From positions 744,001-808,000 of the forward strand of contig NC_018025.1 in the NCBI RefSeq assembly GCF_000266945.1: 64,000 nt of DNA. Reading direction: 5' to 3'. The first letter of the stretch is position 1, and each line of letters starts with the position of its first letter. Below, in pieces: positions 43,798 to 51,562 of this stretch. The notes under the pieces were generated by a model. That model was given only the letters and a program-made list of their open reading frames with translations. It did not search any database and was not told the origin of the DNA. The translations under genes and the position numbers were made by a program. Source of the stretch: Desulfomonile tiedjei DSM 6799. GTDB lineage: Bacteria; Desulfobacterota; Desulfomonilia; Desulfomonilales; Desulfomonilaceae.

Positions 43798-44991
43798 ATG
43801 GCTGATCTATCAGTCCAATTTTGTGGAGTACGTATCAAGAATCCCGTATTAGCAGCATCCGCCGAACCTACTTTAAATGCCGGCAATATGAACAAGTGCA
43901 TCGAAGCAGGTGCCGGTGGTGTAATCGCTAAGACAATGACAGACTCACCTGCGATGCGTGAGCTCACAACTCGCTCCAAATGGCGTTTTCTTGACCAACG
44001 TCATGAGGTGTGTCATGGCAAAGTTCCGCGAGCGTTCAGTCTATACGGGCGAAGCGGCCTGGCGCTTGAAACCCCGGAGGAGTTTCTGCCGGAAATACGG
44101 AAAACACTTAAGTTTGCTGCTGACAATGATGCAGTCGTGGTCGGTAGTATCGGTTCCACCGAGATATCCGGATGGGTCGAACTGGCAAAGCAGATGGAAG
44201 ACGTAGGCGTACCTCTGCTCGAGTGCAACTTCGGATGCCCTCACCCCAAAATGATGCCCGGAGTCAGAACCGGTATGAATGTAGGCCAGGATTTCAATTA
44301 TGCCTGCGAGATCACCCAGGCGGTCGCAGAAGCAGTGCGCATACCAGTGATGATCAAGGTGACACCCCAGGTGAACGATCTCGTCGGATTCTCGGGCCGT
44401 CTCCTTGATGTAGGGGCGAAAGCGGTCACATTGACGAACCGATTTATCGGATTTGTGCCTGATATTGAGAGCGGAAAGCCACTCATTTGGGGTCAAGCGG
44501 GAATCGGCGGACCGTGGGTAAAACCCCTCACCCTTAGATGGATACGAGAAGTCTACCTGGCATACAAGGAGCGAGTGGCTATTGCAGGCACGAACGGCGC
44601 GTACGACTGGCGTGACATTGTCATGTTCGTCATGAGTGGAGCGGATATCGTGGAGATGTGCTCTGCCGTCATGGTTTACGGCTATGAGTGGTTGGGCAAG
44701 CAGGTCAAGGGGCTCGAAGAATGGATGGATGCTAAAGGATATAAGAGCCTGGCCCAAATGAAGGGAATCGCAGCGGAAGCAGCTTTACCGTATGCGAACA
44801 TGCCCTCCGAAAAAGCTCGAGTTATCGAAGACGCCTGCATCGGCTGTAAACGCTGTTTGGACGCATGTTTCTATAACGCCATGCAAGATGGTGGCGAAAA
44901 AACACACGTGCTTGAAGAAAATTGCATCGGCTGTGGCGGATGTCTCTCAGTCTGCCCCCAAGCAGGAGCAATCGAAATAAACGTCGTGTGA
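43798..44991 (+). CDS. PreA-type dihydropyrimidine dehydrogenase-like ring reductase with ferredoxin domain
   Basis: 397 aa. Residues 1-320 form a dihydroorotate dehydrogenase-like FMN barrel. The loop ECNFGCPHPKMM keeps the Cys-Pro-His of dihydropyrimidine dehydrogenase, but the following GMGERG part differs (PGVRTGMNVGQ), so the substrate may not be uracil. C-terminal 4Fe-4S motifs CIGCKRCLDAC and CIGCGGCLSVCP supply electrons. No PreT-like FAD partner lies next to it, so reduced ferredoxin may be the direct donor. Expected reaction: reduction of a C=C bond in a hydroxylated N-heterocycle. Confidence 0.9.
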   Translation: MADLSVQFCGVRIKNPVLAASAEPTLNAGNMNKCIEAGAGGVIAKTMTDSPAMRELTTRSKWRFLDQRHEVCHGKVPRAFSLYGRSGLALETPEEFLPEIRKTLKFAADNDAVVVGSIGSTEISGWVELAKQMEDVGVPLLECNFGCPHPKMMPGVRTGMNVGQDFNYACEITQAVAEAVRIPVMIKVTPQVNDLVGFSGRLLDVGAKAVTLTNRFIGFVPDIESGKPLIWGQAGIGGPWVKPLTLRWIREVYLAYKERVAIAGTNGAYDWRDIVMFVMSGADIVEMCSAVMVYGYEWLGKQVKGLEEWMDAKGYKSLAQMKGIAAEAALPYANMPSEKARVIEDACIGCKRCLDACFYNAMQDGGEKTHVLEENCIGCGGCLSVCPQAGAIEINVV

Positions 44992-45007
44992 ACCGGGCCT
45001 AGTCCCA

Positions 45008-45916
45008 ATGAGGTTTACGAACGTGCGCTGGCAAAACTATCACGTGATGAGCAACCTTCCTGAGTTGCTCGAGAGCCTTGGCCAACTTGATGGCCGAGGC
45101 AGAGTGGTCGCAGGCGGAACCGATCTGATCGTGCGGCTGAAAGAAACGGATATGCCTTCGCAGCCGCTGACCTTGCTGGATGTCACCAGAATCGATGCCA
45201 TGCGAGGAATCAAGCAGATTGGTGACGACATCCATATCGGGGCCGCAACAACCATTTCAGAGATCTCAAACTCACCGCTTATCGGGTTAAAAGCTCGGGC
45301 TCTGGCGCAAGGAGCCGGCTGGTTAGGATCGCCTCAAATAAGAACCGTTGCCACCATCGGCGGCAATGTCGTTAACGCTCTCCCTGCAGCGGATACGTCG
45401 GTTCCTCTGGTGGCTCTCGGCGCTCGCGCTCGTATCGTGTCCGCGCGTGGCGAGAGGATAGCACTCGTTGAAGATCTTTTCCGTCGGGTCGGCGAGAGCG
45501 CGATAGATCCGACTCGTGAGGTGGTCACAGAATTTATCGTAAAGGCCGATCTTGCTCCCTGTGGGGCCAGTGCCATGACCCGTATGGCCAAACGCAAAGC
45601 ATTCACCCTTCCGATTCTCTCAGCAGCGGTTTGGATAGATCTGGACAAAGCAGGCGAGCGCTTCCAGGCTGTTCGCATCGTTGCGGCTCCGGTCGCTCCT
45701 GTTCCGTGGCGAGCCAAACGTGCGGAAGAGGTTATCTCGGGACGAGAAATCTCGAGCAGGAGTATTGAAGAAGCAGCCGCTCTGGCTGGCGAGGATGCGA
45801 AGCCTGGTAGTTCGTTACGCGGTGGCTCGGCGTACCGCAAGGATATGGTCGTTGTCCTGGTGCGGAGGGCTCTACGGGATGCTTTGAAGCAAGTGGATAG
45901 AGTGCCCCATGAATGA
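45008..45916 (+). CDS. FAD-binding subunit of molybdenum hydroxylase 2
   Basis: 302 aa, starting 16 bp after the ring reductase gene. FAD motifs VVAGGTDLIVRLKE (about 36) and ATIGGNVVNALPAADTSVPL (about 117). No extra cluster insertion. It overlaps the next gene by eight bases. It is a paralogue of the subunit at 34823. Confidence 0.93.
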   Translation: MRFTNVRWQNYHVMSNLPELLESLGQLDGRGRVVAGGTDLIVRLKETDMPSQPLTLLDVTRIDAMRGIKQIGDDIHIGAATTISEISNSPLIGLKARALAQGAGWLGSPQIRTVATIGGNVVNALPAADTSVPLVALGARARIVSARGERIALVEDLFRRVGESAIDPTREVVTEFIVKADLAPCGASAMTRMAKRKAFTLPILSAAVWIDLDKAGERFQAVRIVAAPVAPVPWRAKRAEEVISGREISSRSIEEAAALAGEDAKPGSSLRGGSAYRKDMVVVLVRRALRDALKQVDRVPHE

Positions 45917-47666
45917 AACTACAATAACTTTCAGCGTCAACAATGTGATGCGCACGGTCAGAGTGGCCGAAGACGCCCTGTTACTGGAAATCCTGCGGGA
46001 CGACCTGAAATTGACCGGAACCAAGGAAGGCTGTGGAAACGGCGAATGCGGAGCCTGCACGGTGCTGATCGATGGAGAACCTGTGGCATCTTGCATCTAC
46101 CCGGCCAAGGCAATCCATGGGCGAAGTGTGGAAACCATCGAGGGCCTGGGAGCGCAGAATCGACTGCATCCACTCCAGAGTTGGTTTCTGAAGCTCGGGG
46201 CAATCCAGTGCGGGTTTTGTACTCCAGGCCTGTTGATGACGTGCAAGTCGTTCCTTGACCGAAATCCCAACCCCACTCCGGAAGAGGTGAAAGAAGCAAT
46301 CACCGGCAATCTTTGTCGATGTACCGGTTACACCAAAGTTGTCAAGGCCGTGATGGCTGCCGCGGCAGAGCTGAGAGGAGAAACCCCGGAAGCTCCTGAA
46401 GATGCTCCCGGATGCCCTCCTGTCGGTCGCTCTTTGATCAAAGTAGATGGATTGCCCAAGGTGCTAGGCGCGGCGAAGTTTGCAGCAGATATCGGCAGAG
46501 CCGATATGCTCCACGCCGCTATGGCGGTCAGTCCGTACCCTCATGCCAGGATACTCTCCATTGATCCGGGGGCCGCTCTGGCTATGGCCGGAGTACATAG
46601 GGTCATTACCGGTCATGATATCCAGGGAGAGACCTTGTACGGCGTGAACATAAAGGATCAGCCATTCCTGACCCGTGAGGTCGTGCGGTTCGCCGGTGAG
46701 CCTGTTGCTATTGTTGTGGCTGAGACCAGAAGGTTGGCGCGGCTTGCCGTGAACGCGGTGCATGTCACTTACGAAGAGCTTCCGGCTGTCTTCGACCCCA
46801 GGGAGGCTATGAGCCCCGATGCCGTGAAGGTGCATGACAACGGAAACGTGCTGCTCTACCGCAAAATGAGAAAGGGCGACATCGATAAAGGATTTGCCGA
46901 GGCCCATGTGATTGTGGAGCGCAGTTTCACGACTCAGTCTGTGGATCATGCTTATATCGAACCGGAGGCGGCTCTTGCTTATTGGGATGGTGAGATGCTC
47001 GTGGTGGAATGCTGCAGTCAGGGGCCGCACTACCTGCGCCATGAAATCGCTCGTATGTTGAAGTTCCCCATCAGCCGGATCAGGGTGATACAGGCTACAA
47101 CGGGCGCCGGATTCGGCGGTAAGATAGATTTGCTCCTGCAGCACTTCGTCGCGTTGGGTACCTATCTGACCGGCCGACCTGTCAAGATGGTGTGGAGCCG
47201 GGAAGAGTCGCTGCGTACCAGCACCAAGCGCCATGCGTTTTACCTTCAGTACACTTTTGGAGCCACAAGAGAGGGAAGGCTCACTGCAGCAAAGGCCGAA
47301 ATCATCGGGAATACCGGCGCTTATGCATCATTCGGACCGGCGGTGCTTACTCGCTCGGCCACTATGGCCCTTGGTCCGTACGATTGCCCGAACGTGTGGG
47401 TCGATTCATATGCCGTGTACACCAACACTCCTATTGCCGGCGCGATGCGTGGCTTTGGGGCACCTCAGATGTCTCCTTGCCATGAGCCACTCATGGATGA
47501 GATTGGCCGAAGATGCGGGCTTTCCGCTGTTGAAATACGCAGGATCAACATGGTGCGTCCGGGGTCGTCCACTGTCACCCAACAAGTTTTGGAGGCCGGC
47601 GTAGGAGCCCTGGAAACTCTGGAGCGAGTGACCGGCCACCTCCCTTCACGGGAAATGGAGGGATAA
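45909..47666 (+). CDS. Fused 2Fe-2S subunit and N-terminal half of molybdopterin subunit, hydroxylase 2
   Basis: 585 aa. Residues 1-155 are a complete two-cluster 2Fe-2S subunit ([33 protein letters not shown]). Residues 170-585 hold the a/b hammerhead and first cofactor-binding domain (VGRSLIKVDGLPKVLGAAKF; GAGFGGKIDLLL; AMRGFGAPQM). The protein stops at the border to the second cofactor-binding domain, which is a separate gene. Nicotinate dehydrogenase of Eubacterium barkeri also has its molybdopterin chain split into NdhL and NdhM of similar sizes, but without the iron-sulfur fusion. Confidence 0.9.
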   Translation: MNETTITFSVNNVMRTVRVAEDALLLEILRDDLKLTGTKEGCGNGECGACTVLIDGEPVASCIYPAKAIHGRSVETIEGLGAQNRLHPLQSWFLKLGAIQCGFCTPGLLMTCKSFLDRNPNPTPEEVKEAITGNLCRCTGYTKVVKAVMAAAAELRGETPEAPEDAPGCPPVGRSLIKVDGLPKVLGAAKFAADIGRADMLHAAMAVSPYPHARILSIDPGAALAMAGVHRVITGHDIQGETLYGVNIKDQPFLTREVVRFAGEPVAIVVAETRRLARLAVNAVHVTYEELPAVFDPREAMSPDAVKVHDNGNVLLYRKMRKGDIDKGFAEAHVIVERSFTTQSVDHAYIEPEAALAYWDGEMLVVECCSQGPHYLRHEIARMLKFPISRIRVIQATTGAGFGGKIDLLLQHFVALGTYLTGRPVKMVWSREESLRTSTKRHAFYLQYTFGATREGRLTAAKAEIIGNTGAYASFGPAVLTRSATMALGPYDCPNVWVDSYAVYTNTPIAGAMRGFGAPQMSPCHEPLMDEIGRRCGLSAVEIRRINMVRPGSSTVTQQVLEAGVGALETLERVTGHLPSREMEG

Positions 47667-47667
47667 G

Positions 47668-48690
47668 ATGAAGAAGCGCGGAGTAGGTCTTGCTTGCATT
47701 TACTTTGGTATGGGCAATACAGCGAAACCCAATCCATCCAGCGCGTACGTGGAGTTGCTGGAGGACGGTTCTTGTCTTGTGCGTTGCGGAGCAGCCGACC
47801 TGGGGCAGGGTTCGGACACGGTACTGGTCCAGATCGCCGCGATGGCGCTGGGCTTGAAGCCTGAAGTAGTGTTCATCGAATCCGCAGACACGCTCACAAC
47901 CCCTGAGGCCGGTATGAGCTCCGCCAGTCGGCAGACGTATGTGTCGGGAAATGCGGTGCGCATTGCAGCAGAAAAAGTGAAGGAGCTAATTCTGAAGCAA
48001 GCAGAGGATGACTTAGAGGCCAGGGGAGAGGATCTCGTCATATTTGACGGCCTGGTGTACGTTCAGGGGGCTCCCGATTCCGGCACCACGGTCGAACACA
48101 TTTGCCGTAATCTGCGTGCCCGAGGCATTCTAACCTCTGCATGGGGCTCCTTCAACCCGCCAACTCCGGAGATGCTGGATCAGGAAACTGGAGCCGGCAT
48201 CCCTTACGGAGCTTATTCGTACGCTGCTCAAGCGGTGGAAGTTGAAGTAGACACCGAGACTGGCGAGTTTGACATCATCCGTGTCATAGCAGCGCATGAT
48301 GTGGGAAAGGCCGTCAATCCCATGGGAGTAGAAGGGCAGATTGAGGGAGGAGTGGTAATGGGCCTCGGATACGGGACCATGGAGGAATTGGTGTACAAGG
48401 ATGGTCAGTTAACTACGACCGGCTTTGGCACGTACCTTCTTCCGACTGCGCTCGATGCTCCTCCCGTCGTGCCAATCATCGTCGAAGAGCCGGAACCCAC
48501 GGGGCCGTTCGGCGCAAAGGGCACCGGAGAACCGCCTGCCTGCCCGACTGCAGCAGCTCTTCTCAATGCCATATATGATGCCGTGGGCGTGAACATTACC
48601 TCGCTACCCGTGACAGCCGAGAAGGTCTATGAAGGTCTTCGCACTCTTGAAAAGGATCGAAATGAGATTGGCCGAAATGGTAGCAATTAA
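47668..48690 (+). CDS. C-terminal half of molybdopterin subunit, hydroxylase 2 (NdhM-like)
   Basis: 340 aa with its own ATG and a GGAGGG site six bases upstream, two bases after the previous stop and in a different frame. It begins with KKRGVGLACIYFGMGNT, which in unsplit relatives lies mid-protein, and carries GAADLGQGSDT, DVGKAVNPMGVEGQIEGG and the active-site glutamate motif GAKGTGEPP. With the preceding 420 residues it adds up to 760, matching the intact subunit of hydroxylase 1. A frameshift is possible, but the clean start signal favours a true split. The stop codon overlaps a family B repeat. Confidence 0.9.
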   Translation: MKKRGVGLACIYFGMGNTAKPNPSSAYVELLEDGSCLVRCGAADLGQGSDTVLVQIAAMALGLKPEVVFIESADTLTTPEAGMSSASRQTYVSGNAVRIAAEKVKELILKQAEDDLEARGEDLVIFDGLVYVQGAPDSGTTVEHICRNLRARGILTSAWGSFNPPTPEMLDQETGAGIPYGAYSYAAQAVEVEVDTETGEFDIIRVIAAHDVGKAVNPMGVEGQIEGGVVMGLGYGTMEELVYKDGQLTTTGFGTYLLPTALDAPPVVPIIVEEPEPTGPFGAKGTGEPPACPTAAALLNAIYDAVGVNITSLPVTAEKVYEGLRTLEKDRNEIGRNGSN

Positions 48691-48781
48691 TGCCAATTTG
48701 CTCTCAAGTTAAACGAAAATCCCCTCTAACCCCTTTTTATTAAAGGGGGGAATGGGGGGATTTTGAATCAAATTGGTATAA
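48689..48781 (+). repeat. Family B inverted-repeat element
   Basis: Ends TAATGCCAATTTGCTCTCAA and the inverse TTGAATCAAATTGGTATAA, with a C-rich/G-rich hairpin between. Its left end includes the stop codon of the hydroxylase gene and its right end lies 16 bp before the next gene. Confidence 0.8.
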
Positions 48782-48797
48782 GCAGGAGCTTGAAGAA

Positions 48798-49916
48798 ATG
48801 GGTCTTACGTTAATGGACGGCAACGAGGCTGTCGCGTGGGGAGCTCTCGACGCCGGATGTCGTTTTTTCGCCGGATATCCGATTACTCCGGCGACCACAA
48901 TATTCGAGACTATGATCAGGATTTTGCCTCCTTCCGGCGGCATAGTGCTGCAAGGAGAAGACGAAATCGCTTCCCTGGGATACTGCCTGGGAGCGTCCAT
49001 GGCTGGGTTCAAGTCGCTGACAGCCACGTCAGGTCCAGGAATCAGTCTTTACAGCGAGCACATCTCCTTCGCAATAGGATCTGAAATACCCGTAGTAATC
49101 GCTGATGTTCAACGACTGGGGCCCAGCACCGGCTATGCTACTATGGGTGCAGACGGCGATATCCAGTTCCTGCGCTGGGGAAATTCCGGTGGATTGCCTG
49201 TGATCGTCCTTTCCCCGGTGGACGTGCGGGACTGCTACATTCTCACCATACATGCATTCAATTTGGCTGAGACATTGAGATGTCCGGTATTTATTGCCTC
49301 AAGTAAGGAAATTGGCATGACCCGCGAGTCCGTAGACTTTGAGGCTTTTGAACCACCTGCATTAGTGGAAAGGGTCTACAACCCCAAAGGGTCTGAGTAC
49401 GCTCCTTTCAGGGCGGCACCAGGCACTCACGTTCCGTATTTCGCACCGATCGGAGATGACGTAATTTCCCGCCAAACTTCTTCCATGCATGGCGAGAATG
49501 GCTACATTACTGCGGATGCGGTTCAGATTGCGGCCCAGGTGGAGCGGTTAAAGCAAAAGTTGGAAGCCGAAATCGACACATTCACGTTCCACGAGGCCCA
49601 CATGCGGGCAGGAGCCGACACTCTGGTTATAACGTATGGGATTACGACTCGTGCGGCTCGCCAGGCTTGTCGGGAACTCGATGAATTGGGCACGCCTGTC
49701 TCGCACCTGGTGCTCAAGACCCTGTGGCCTGTTCCTGAAAAATTGATTCAGGAGACTGCCGTAGCATTCAGGCGAGTCGTGGTGATTGAAGCCAACCTGG
49801 GACAATACGTGCATGAAGTGCAAAGAGTGCTGAGAGACAAACGAGTAGAATTCTACGGGAAGATGGATGGCCACTTGATTTCCCCAGATCGCATCAAGGA
49901 GGTAATCCATGGCTGA
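48798..49916 (+). CDS. 2-oxoacid:ferredoxin oxidoreductase alpha subunit
   Basis: 372 aa, preceded by AGGAGC. Pyrimidine-binding N-terminal domain with GYPITPAT and the EDEIASLGYCLGASMAG region, then domain II (MRAGADTLVITYGITTRAAR). It lacks a fused gamma domain. With the next protein it oxidatively decarboxylates a 2-oxo acid to the acyl-CoA while reducing ferredoxin. In this operon it could process a 2-oxo acid end product and recycle ferredoxin for the ring reductase (inference). Confidence 0.92.
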   Translation: MGLTLMDGNEAVAWGALDAGCRFFAGYPITPATTIFETMIRILPPSGGIVLQGEDEIASLGYCLGASMAGFKSLTATSGPGISLYSEHISFAIGSEIPVVIADVQRLGPSTGYATMGADGDIQFLRWGNSGGLPVIVLSPVDVRDCYILTIHAFNLAETLRCPVFIASSKEIGMTRESVDFEAFEPPALVERVYNPKGSEYAPFRAAPGTHVPYFAPIGDDVISRQTSSMHGENGYITADAVQIAAQVERLKQKLEAEIDTFTFHEAHMRAGADTLVITYGITTRAARQACRELDELGTPVSHLVLKTLWPVPEKLIQETAVAFRRVVVIEANLGQYVHEVQRVLRDKRVEFYGKMDGHLISPDRIKEVIHG

Positions 49917-51210
49917 ACGGACACTTCTCAATCATGAGCGGCCACCCATATTCTGCCCTGGTTGCTCCCACGATAAGGTGCTCAGAGTTCTGGACAAGAC
50001 CCTTGTGAAAATGGGCCTTCAGGGTAACGAGATTTGCATTGTGACCGATATAGGCTGCTCGGGTTTTTTCGACGTTTTCTTGAACACCCATGCTTTCCAT
50101 GGCGTTCATGGTCGAGCCCTGACATACGCTGCGGGTATTAAGCTATGCCGGCCCGATCTCACTGTGATAGTGACTATGGGAGACGGTGGGCTCGGTATCG
50201 GTGGCGCACATATTCTATCAGCTTGTCGGCGAAACCTCGATCTCACGCTTCTCGTTCTGAATAACTTCAACTTTGGCATGACAGGCGGTCAGTGCTCGGT
50301 AACCACTCCGAACGAAGCTGTGGTGGCTTCGGGATTCTTGAACAGACTGGACAAGCCACTTGAAATAACATCAGTGGCTGCAAGTGCAGGTGCTCCGTTC
50401 GTATGCGATTGTTCTGCATACCAACCGGACCTCGGAGATATACTGGAGCGTGCCATCCGTTTCAAAGGTTTTTCCGTTGTAGATATACTCGAGCTTTGTC
50501 CCGGCAGGTACACGCGGCGCAACAAACTGACGGTCAAACATCTTGAAGAATCGTTGAAAGCTAAGGGTGCGTCCTGCAGCGAGGTTCCTCAAAATCAACG
50601 ACCGGAATACGGACAGCAGTATCGATTTGAGGCAGCCCAACAGCGATCCGTGAAACGGCCTAAGACGGTGGATGTGCGCTTCAAGCGCCACCAGGCAGGG
50701 CGCGAGGAAGTCGTCATCCTTGGAGCAGCCGGGCAACGGGTTGTCACTGCCGGCGAATTGCTCACCATAGCCGGTGTCACTGCAGGAATGTACTGCAGTC
50801 AGAAGAACGAATACGACGTCACTGTGTTGCGTGGTCCTTCTATCAGTGAGGTCATTCTTTCAGCTCACCCTATAGAGTATAACGGCTCTACAAGTCCAAA
50901 GGCGGTTATCGCCCTGGCCAACGAAGGAGTGAATCGACGTGTCAAACTCTTGAAGAATCTGCCGGAAGATGCCTTTGTGCTCGCCGCGGCCGGAATAGAC
51001 CTTCCGGAAACCGCTGCCGCAGTGCACCGGGTGGATTTCCGGTCCATGGGGATCAAACGGGAGGACTGGGCACTGGCCTCACTGGGTGTCCTGGCGAGTC
51101 GCGGGGAAGTCCTGTCCCGGGAGGAGCTTGATGCAGCGACCGAGTTCCGTTTCCAGGGCGAAACATTGCGACTTGTAAGAGAGTTACTGACTGGAATCCG
51201 TAGCCTTTGA
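49909..51210 (+). CDS. 2-oxoacid:ferredoxin oxidoreductase beta-gamma fusion
   Basis: 433 aa, overlapping the alpha gene by eight bases. Residues 1-250 are the thiamine pyrophosphate-binding beta subunit: FCPGCSHDK, the TPP motif MGDGGLGIGG ending in LNNFNFGMTGGQCS. Residues 265-433 are a gamma domain (VVILGAAGQRVVTAGELLTI) in which the usual GxGGQG motif is changed to GAAGQR. No separate delta ferredoxin subunit is present. The changed gamma motif may mean weaker CoA binding or an altered role. Confidence 0.88.
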   Translation: MAERTLLNHERPPIFCPGCSHDKVLRVLDKTLVKMGLQGNEICIVTDIGCSGFFDVFLNTHAFHGVHGRALTYAAGIKLCRPDLTVIVTMGDGGLGIGGAHILSACRRNLDLTLLVLNNFNFGMTGGQCSVTTPNEAVVASGFLNRLDKPLEITSVAASAGAPFVCDCSAYQPDLGDILERAIRFKGFSVVDILELCPGRYTRRNKLTVKHLEESLKAKGASCSEVPQNQRPEYGQQYRFEAAQQRSVKRPKTVDVRFKRHQAGREEVVILGAAGQRVVTAGELLTIAGVTAGMYCSQKNEYDVTVLRGPSISEVILSAHPIEYNGSTSPKAVIALANEGVNRRVKLLKNLPEDAFVLAAAGIDLPETAAAVHRVDFRSMGIKREDWALASLGVLASRGEVLSREELDAATEFRFQGETLRLVRELLTGIRSL

Positions 51211-51303
51211 TGCCAATTTGCAGTCAAAATCCCCCCATTCCCCCCTTTAATAAAGGGGGGTTAGAGGGGATTTTTATCTAACTTTGAAAGCAAAATTGGT
51301 ATG
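51209..51303 (+). repeat. Family B inverted-repeat element
   Basis: Ends GATGCCAATTTGCAGTCAAA and the inverse TTTGAAAGCAAAATTGGTATG. The central hairpin CCCCCC-TTTAATAAA-GGGGGG is followed by TTAGAGGGGATTTTT and may terminate the catabolic operon. The left end overlaps the stop codon of the fusion gene. Confidence 0.82.
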
Positions 51304-51562
51304 ACTCTCGGGAATCCTGCTCTCCTGTAAACTGAACAAAATGTCGAGGAAGAATGACCGACCTCCCGCATTCTTCCTCGTGCAAACACCAGGCGATGAA
51401 CCAGCCGTTCCCGCTCCGGGTCGGACAACCGGCCGATCTGAGGTCGCTTCTCATTCTCTCCTCCGATTCTTCTCTTTTGGTATTGACAGGTCAGGAACTC
51501 CTCTTCACAATGTATCGTCGATCCAGAGACAGAGGGCGACAGAAATAAGAGCTGGAATAAGG

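Noticed and set aside
47640-47680. Selenocysteine or readthrough joining the split hydroxylase genes
   Set aside because: The stop is TAA and the second gene is in another frame with its own start signals.
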